A stretch of 44,317 nucleotides of DNA from a virus. The stretch is from IMG/VR virus record IMGVR_UViG_3300027792_000006, positions 1-44,317 of that record. One strand, written 5' to 3'. A model generated the notes under the pieces. That model saw only the letters and a list, made by a program, of their open reading frames with translations, searched no databases and was not told where the DNA came from. How positions within the stretch are numbered: the stretch's first letter is position 1; each line of letters opens with the position of its first letter. This document shows, in pieces, positions 41,613 through 44,317 of this stretch. A program made the translations under genes and the position numbers.

Positions 41613-41621
41613 TCAAAAATA

Positions 41622-41675
41622 ATTATCATTTTGTTAATTATTTTTATTGACAATTAATTAACATTTTGGTAATCT
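41622..41675 (+). promoter_or_regulatory. Right operator pair and early promoter
   Basis: Operators ATTATCATTTTGTTAAT (41622-41638) and ATTAACATTTTGGTAAT (41657-41673) are 35 bp apart and match the left operators in 14-16 of 17 bases. The promoter TTGACA (41647-41652), 17-base spacer, TAATCT (41670-41675) overlaps the second operator. It drives the rightward operon beginning at 41710 and should be shut off by the CI-like repressor in the lysogen. Confidence 0.85.
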
Positions 41676-41709
41676 ATGCCTAACATAACAAATCACGGAG
41701 GGAAAAAAC

Positions 41710-42030
41710 ATGAACAAGTATTTTGCAGAACAAGTTTTGCGTATTGATTGCGCCATGGCCGAAATGGCCACTCAAATAGCCGGAATTAAAAAAACCGTCG
41801 CCGAATACTCACAATCGCTTTCGATCGCGCCGGCAACTCGATTAACGACTACAGAGATTGTAAGGATGATTGAGCGCAACACCGATCTATACAAAGAGAA
41901 TCTAAAATTGCGCAATGAACTCGAAAAAATTCATTCTTTTCTTACAAGTCGTTCACAAGACAAAGCCCTAATATACGATTCCGATGTTTGCTTGTTGCGA
42001 CAACAAATCCGTGAGGCGCTAAAATCATGA
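41710..42030 (+). CDS. First gene of the rightward early operon
   Basis: A 106-residue helical protein (MNKYFAEQVLRIDCAMAEMA ...) with a coiled-coil centre (ERNTDLYKENLKLRNELEKI). CACGGAGGG is the ribosome-binding site. The family is not recognised. As the first product of the CI-regulated promoter it might be a regulator such as an antiterminator or antirepressor, but nothing shows it directly. Confidence 0.7.
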   Translation: MNKYFAEQVLRIDCAMAEMATQIAGIKKTVAEYSQSLSIAPATRLTTTEIVRMIERNTDLYKENLKLRNELEKIHSFLTSRSQDKALIYDSDVCLLRQQIREALKS

Positions 42031-42104
42031 ACCCAATTAAGGAAATCATCATTGCCGCGTTATGGATTTTGGCTTTTTTTGTTGCGCTTTATCTATGGGT
42101 CTAA
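42027..42104 (+). CDS. Tiny membrane peptide
   Basis: A 25-residue peptide (MNPIKEIIIAALWILAFFVA ...) that is nearly all one transmembrane helix. Its ATG overlaps the upstream TGA (ATGA). The function is unknown; coupling in the operon supports it being real. Confidence 0.55.
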   Translation: MNPIKEIIIAALWILAFFVALYLWV

Positions 42105-42105
42105 A

Positions 42106-42231
42106 GTGATAAAATTTTTTATCAAATTGATCGATCGTTTTTTTGAATGGCTTGGCATGCCGATTACGGGTCCCAATTATCCACCGCAAGAGGCGGAAAC
42201 AGATATTGAAGAAAGGCGGAGAAGAAAATGA
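42106..42231 (+). CDS. Small protein with GTG start
   Basis: A 41-residue peptide (GTG start at 42106) with a hydrophobic/aromatic N-terminal part (IKFFIKLIDRFFEWLGMP) and an Arg/Lys-rich end. Its TGA overlaps the next ATG (ATGA). The family is not recognised. It may be an amphipathic membrane-associated peptide. Confidence 0.5.
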   Translation: MIKFFIKLIDRFFEWLGMPITGPNYPPQEAETDIEERRRRK

Positions 42232-42470
42232 GCAATGATTTTTCCGTGTATTCCGTGTTTTCCGTGGTTAAATCCTTCTTTAATTCCTTCAGTGGTTCCT
42301 TGCACCCCGATCCCCACCACTTTGCCATGCGCCCAGCGTACCGACACCGCTGCCCGTCAATTGTCAAAGCGGAAAACAAGCGGATCAATGCGATCATTCT
42401 AAAAATCTTTTTCGCGATCATCTACACCGGGATATGTGCCGCCCTGATTTGCTTTTTGGCAAGAGGATAA
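42228..42470 (+). CDS. Membrane protein with inserted dispersed repeat
   Basis: An 80-residue protein. The C-terminal half has a transmembrane helix (about 55-78, IILKIFFAIIYTGICAALIC). Residues 5-18 (FSVYSVFSVVKSFF) are encoded by a copy of the ttccgtg repeat, which keeps the frame open. The middle (SLHPDPHHFAMRP) is atypical. I infer that a repeat landed in the start of a small membrane-protein gene. Coupled by ATGA to the upstream gene. Confidence 0.5.
   Translation: MSNDFSVYSVFSVVKSFFNSFSGSLHPDPHHFAMRPAYRHRCPSIVKAENKRINAIILKIFFAIIYTGICAALICFLARG
42238..42275. repeat. Dispersed 'ttccgtg' repeat, copy 3
   Basis: TTTTTCCGTGTATTCCGTGT then TTTCCGTGGTTAAAT, nearly identical to the copies at 1994-2035 and (reverse) 3371-3404. 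Unlike those, this copy lies within an open reading frame. Confidence 0.75.
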
Positions 42471-42473
42471 ATC

Positions 42474-42740
42474 ATGTCCGAATACTACGTGATAAAAACA
42501 GATACTTGCCCCGATTGCCAAGGCCGCGCCTCTGATACCTATGGTCCTAATTGCATTGCTTGTAATTGCACAGGAAAAATTCAATCGGTTGCCACACTAG
42601 AAGAGGCATTGGCTAAAAGTTCCATCGGCATTGAGTTTCAAACTCTGCTGAAAAATATGAATGAACTCGTGGATAGGGTCATGAAAGAGATACGGGCAGG
42701 GATTACCGGGAACCTTAACAAATCAAAAGGAGGGCATTAA
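42474..42740 (+). CDS. DnaJ-type zinc-finger protein
   Basis: An 88-residue protein with CPDCQGRASDTYGPNCIACN and a following CTGK: CxxCxG-like repeats as in the DnaJ central domain. The rest is a helix (EALAKSSIGIEFQTLLKNMN). It may be a zinc-binding adaptor. The family is common in phages but functionally unknown. Confidence 0.7.
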   Translation: MSEYYVIKTDTCPDCQGRASDTYGPNCIACNCTGKIQSVATLEEALAKSSIGIEFQTLLKNMNELVDRVMKEIRAGITGNLNKSKGGH

Positions 42741-42742
42741 CC

Positions 42743-42937
42743 ATGTCGGAATCCAGACATGCTTATTATGTGGCTCTATGCATGACCGCCGAACATATCA
42801 ATCCGATCGATTTTCCGGCGACCAGTGCGGGGCTTGATCGAGCGATTGCAATTGAACAGCATATCCAAGATGAGTTTGACGCCCTGAACGTAAATCTGAA
42901 ACCTGCGAACGTCAGCACACCCGCGCCACATAAATAA
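42743..42937 (+). CDS. Hypothetical small acidic protein
   Basis: A 64-residue protein (MSESRHAYYVALCMTAEHIN ...) with a short helical core and disordered end. It has a GGAGG site and follows the zinc-finger gene by two bases. The family is not recognised. Confidence 0.6.
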   Translation: MSESRHAYYVALCMTAEHINPIDFPATSAGLDRAIAIEQHIQDEFDALNVNLKPANVSTPAPHK

Positions 42938-42997
42938 ACGCAGGGTTGTGACTGATCATCGGGGAGTTCGGAGATAATTCAGGGCGATTGAGTTCAT

Positions 42998-43099
42998 GCG
43001 CGGCCCGCGGTAAAATTGCAGATAAACATTTTTTAAAGGAGGTGCATTCAAAAATGAATCAAATAAACGAGCAAAAAAATATTAAACAGCGGGCCGCGC
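42998..43099. repeat. Perfect 11-bp inverted repeat enclosing a ribosome-binding site
   Basis: GCGCGGCCCGC (42998-43008) pairs with GCGGGCCGCGC (43089-43099); the loop contains the AAGGAGGT site and start codon of the gene at 43054. The GC-only arms stand out in this AT-rich region. A transcript hairpin would include the translation start in its loop. Confidence 0.65.
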
Positions 43100-43338
43100 C
43101 TTCTTTAATTTCTCAGGATCAGAAGATTCAGCAACTTGAAAAACAGTTATACGATCACAAACTAAAGGAAAGAGCAATAAGGGAAGCGCTTCAAAATGCT
43201 AAATGCCTCGATCAAATGGATCAAGTTAAGTGGCGGTTGTTGGTTGTTGAAAGCATTATCACGGACAATCAAGAATTTTTTGAACATTGGAAACGTCATG
43301 TCGAAATCATCGACCGTAAATCAGAAATCAAAGGTTAA
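43054..43338 (+). CDS. Coiled-coil protein
   Basis: A 94-residue helical protein (SQDQKIQQLEKQLYDHKLKE ...) with heptad-like leucines and a Lys/Arg-rich end. AAAGGAGGT at 43037-43045 fixes the start at 43054, which is better than the upstream TTG at 42988. The family is not recognised. Confidence 0.7.
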   Translation: MNQINEQKNIKQRAAPSLISQDQKIQQLEKQLYDHKLKERAIREALQNAKCLDQMDQVKWRLLVVESIITDNQEFFEHWKRHVEIIDRKSEIKG

Positions 43339-43342
43339 ATCT

Positions 43343-43483
43343 ATGACCCAACTCGAATTTAAAAACTTTCTCCCGCCCCAGGCTTCATTTCTCCGATGCC
43401 GGATCTGCGACCGCGCCTTGTCCGATCCCGCGAGCGTTCGATCCGGCATCGGCCCCATCTGTAAGAGAAGGATGAAGGATTAA
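43343..43483 (+). CDS. DUF6011-like zinc-binding protein
   Basis: A 46-residue protein with FLRCRICDRALSDPASVRSG then IGPICKRR. This CxxC-(x)n-S-x-GIGPxC arrangement is the DUF6011 signature. It is probably a compact zinc-binding protein of unknown role. Confidence 0.78.
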   Translation: MTQLEFKNFLPPQASFLRCRICDRALSDPASVRSGIGPICKRRMKD

Positions 43484-43485
43484 TA

Positions 43486-43659
43486 ATGAAGGATAAATTA
43501 AAAGAGCAATTCAAAGATTTGATCTTGCAAAAAATTACAAATGAAGCATGGAAAAAATTAACCACAGAACCAAATTTTGATTTTGAAAAACTAATACGGT
43601 CTATTATCAAGCGATGGGAAGAAGAAAAAGCCCGAAACAAGGAGCTGGGAATCGAATGA
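43486..43659 (+). CDS. Small helical protein
   Basis: A 57-residue charged helical protein (MKDKLKEQFKDLILQKITNE ...). GAAGGAT precedes the start, and its stop overlaps the next start (ATGATG). The family is not recognised. Confidence 0.6.
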   Translation: MKDKLKEQFKDLILQKITNEAWKKLTTEPNFDFEKLIRSIIKRWEEEKARNKELGIE

Positions 43660-43856
43660 TGCTCTGTAGAAATTGCCGACCATTAATCGTAAACGGGGAA
43701 TGTCTTTGTACTGAATGCGAAGAAGCCGGAAAGCTTATCTATGCTGAAAAATGCCCTCGCATAGAAATCGGGGATTGCGAAGAGTGCGTGAAGGAATGGG
43801 AAAGGCGGCTACCGGAAGACGACCCGGATGATGAGGATCTGACAAAGGGCGAATGA
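43656..43856 (+). CDS. Small zinc-ribbon protein
   Basis: A 66-residue protein with CRNCRPLIVNGECLCTECEE and later CEECVKEW: at least three CxxC knuckles, consistent with zinc-ribbon folds, and a very acidic tail. Coupled at both ends by short overlaps. The function is unknown. Confidence 0.65.
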   Translation: MMLCRNCRPLIVNGECLCTECEEAGKLIYAEKCPRIEIGDCEECVKEWERRLPEDDPDDEDLTKGE

Positions 43857-44044
43857 ATAAAGACGAGCGATATATCCAATATGAAGAGGGTGTAACCTTT
43901 ATCCCTAAATGCGAACAATGCGGTCAGTATGTCGTTGCAGATAAAAATATTTTTGTGAATGATCAGACTGGCTTAAGCGATAAGCCGAACGCTACTTGCA
44001 AAAAATGCGGACGAACTCACATGATTTTTATGGGGTTTATATAA
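43853..44044 (+). CDS. Small zinc-ribbon protein
   Basis: A 63-residue protein with CEQCGQYVVADKNIFVN ... CKKCGRTHMIF: a textbook four-cysteine zinc ribbon. ATGA coupling with the upstream gene. The function is unknown; small zinc ribbons like this are typical of early phage operons. Confidence 0.68.
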   Translation: MNKDERYIQYEEGVTFIPKCEQCGQYVVADKNIFVNDQTGLSDKPNATCKKCGRTHMIFMGFI

Positions 44045-44054
44045 CAACGAAACG

Positions 44055-44163
44055 TCTGGGGCGGCGTGGTGGGAACACGTTGAGGGCAAACGTAACTCAG
44101 TGGATGCGCCCGGTTGTATAAAACGATATGTCCACAAAGCAAGTTCGAATCTTGCCCCCAGGT
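44055..44163 (+). tRNA. tRNA-like element, atypical or degenerate
   Basis: A perfect T arm (GCAAG-TTCGAAT-CTTGC, 44139-44155) is followed by acceptor strand CCCCAGG, which pairs with TCTGGGG at 44055-44061 with one wobble. Between them GCGTG...CACGT can form a D arm, TTGAG...CTCAG an anticodon-like arm with an 11-base loop, and GTGGA...TCCAC a variable-like arm. A D-loop-like ACTCAGTGG is also present. The 109-base length and the loop exclude a normal tRNA; it may be a decayed or tRNA-like RNA. Confidence 0.4.
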
Positions 44164-44190
44164 TTTTAAAGGAGAAATCATGGCTGAAAT

Positions 44191-44317
44191 ATGAATACGA
44201 GATGTATGATGGCGATCAAGAGGAAATTGTATGCGGAAAGTGCGAAAAACTATTCAAGGCCACAGCAGACGTAACTCGAACATATTCAACTGAAAAGATT
44301 GAAGACAAAAATGCCCA
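44191..44317. repeat. Terminal direct repeat (right copy)
   Basis: Exact copy of 1-127; see the left copy. Confidence 0.93.

Noticed and set aside
1-44317. CRISPR array
   Set aside because: The only regular repeats are the TTCCTG hexamer array, the integrase arm decamers and the operators; none has spacer-repeat periodicity.
1-44317. Insertion sequence or transposase
   Set aside because: No transposase motif or terminal inverted repeat with target duplication is visible; the only recombinase is the tyrosine integrase.

Overview
The window is one complete temperate siphophage genome that assembled as a circle. Bases 44191-44317 repeat bases 1-127 exactly, so the real length is about 44,190 bp and the ends are arbitrary. 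The head genes are lambda-like: GpA-type terminase, lambda-family portal, S49 protease, decoration protein and capsid protein. The tail genes are siphovirus-type, with a G/GT-style frameshifted chaperone, a tape measure protein and a tail tip. The attP carries the 3' part of a tRNA-Ser(GCU) gene. Three intergenic copies of a 'ttccgtgtattccgtgtgttccgtgg' type repeat (1994-2035, 3371-3404, 42238-42275) resemble dispersed repeats I associate with Desulfobacterota chromosomes, so a sulfate-reducer-like host is inferred but not proven.

Layout on the circle. (1) Control region 39.3-41.7 kb: a leftward Cro-like gene and a rightward CI-like repressor (40374-41015) face away from each other over paired 17-bp operators. 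A second operator pair with a near-identical promoter lies at 41622-41675. The repressor is followed by a secreted putative lysogenic-conversion protein and a terminator. (2) Rightward early/accessory operon 41.7 kb through the origin of coordinates to 5.2 kb: mostly small zinc-ribbon, coiled-coil and membrane proteins, many coupled by ATGA overlaps. It contains a tRNA-like element and ends with a DUF5131 (Gp37/Gp68) protein, a putative excisionase, a tyrosine integrase and attP. (3) Leftward operon 40.3 down to 5.5 kb. From right to left it holds regulators, small membrane proteins, a cytosine-C5 methyltransferase with a nested second reading frame, a helicase-methyltransferase fusion, a replication protein, a DUF6475-type protein, RusA, an O-antigen-ligase-like membrane protein, a tail component, an HNH nuclease, a ParB-like protein, both terminase subunits, head genes, tail genes, tail fibres and a beta-helix spike, holin, overlapping Rz/Rz1 spanins and an M15 endolysin.

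Working model. In the lysogen the repressor blocks both early promoters and is co-expressed with a secreted protein. Its S24-like domain lacks the catalytic serine, so SOS self-cleavage is unlikely. Integration into tRNA-Ser(GCU) uses Int with two arm sites on each side of the core. A two-gene cargo cassette (24.7-25.5 kb) runs against the late operon from its own strong promoter. The points most worth pursuing are the nested frame inside the cytosine methyltransferase, the phage-borne O-antigen-ligase-like gene, the KxKECLEYL module shared by three unrelated proteins, the tape-measure-like motif in a control-region protein, the Sec signal on the beta-helix spike, and the paired operator architecture.
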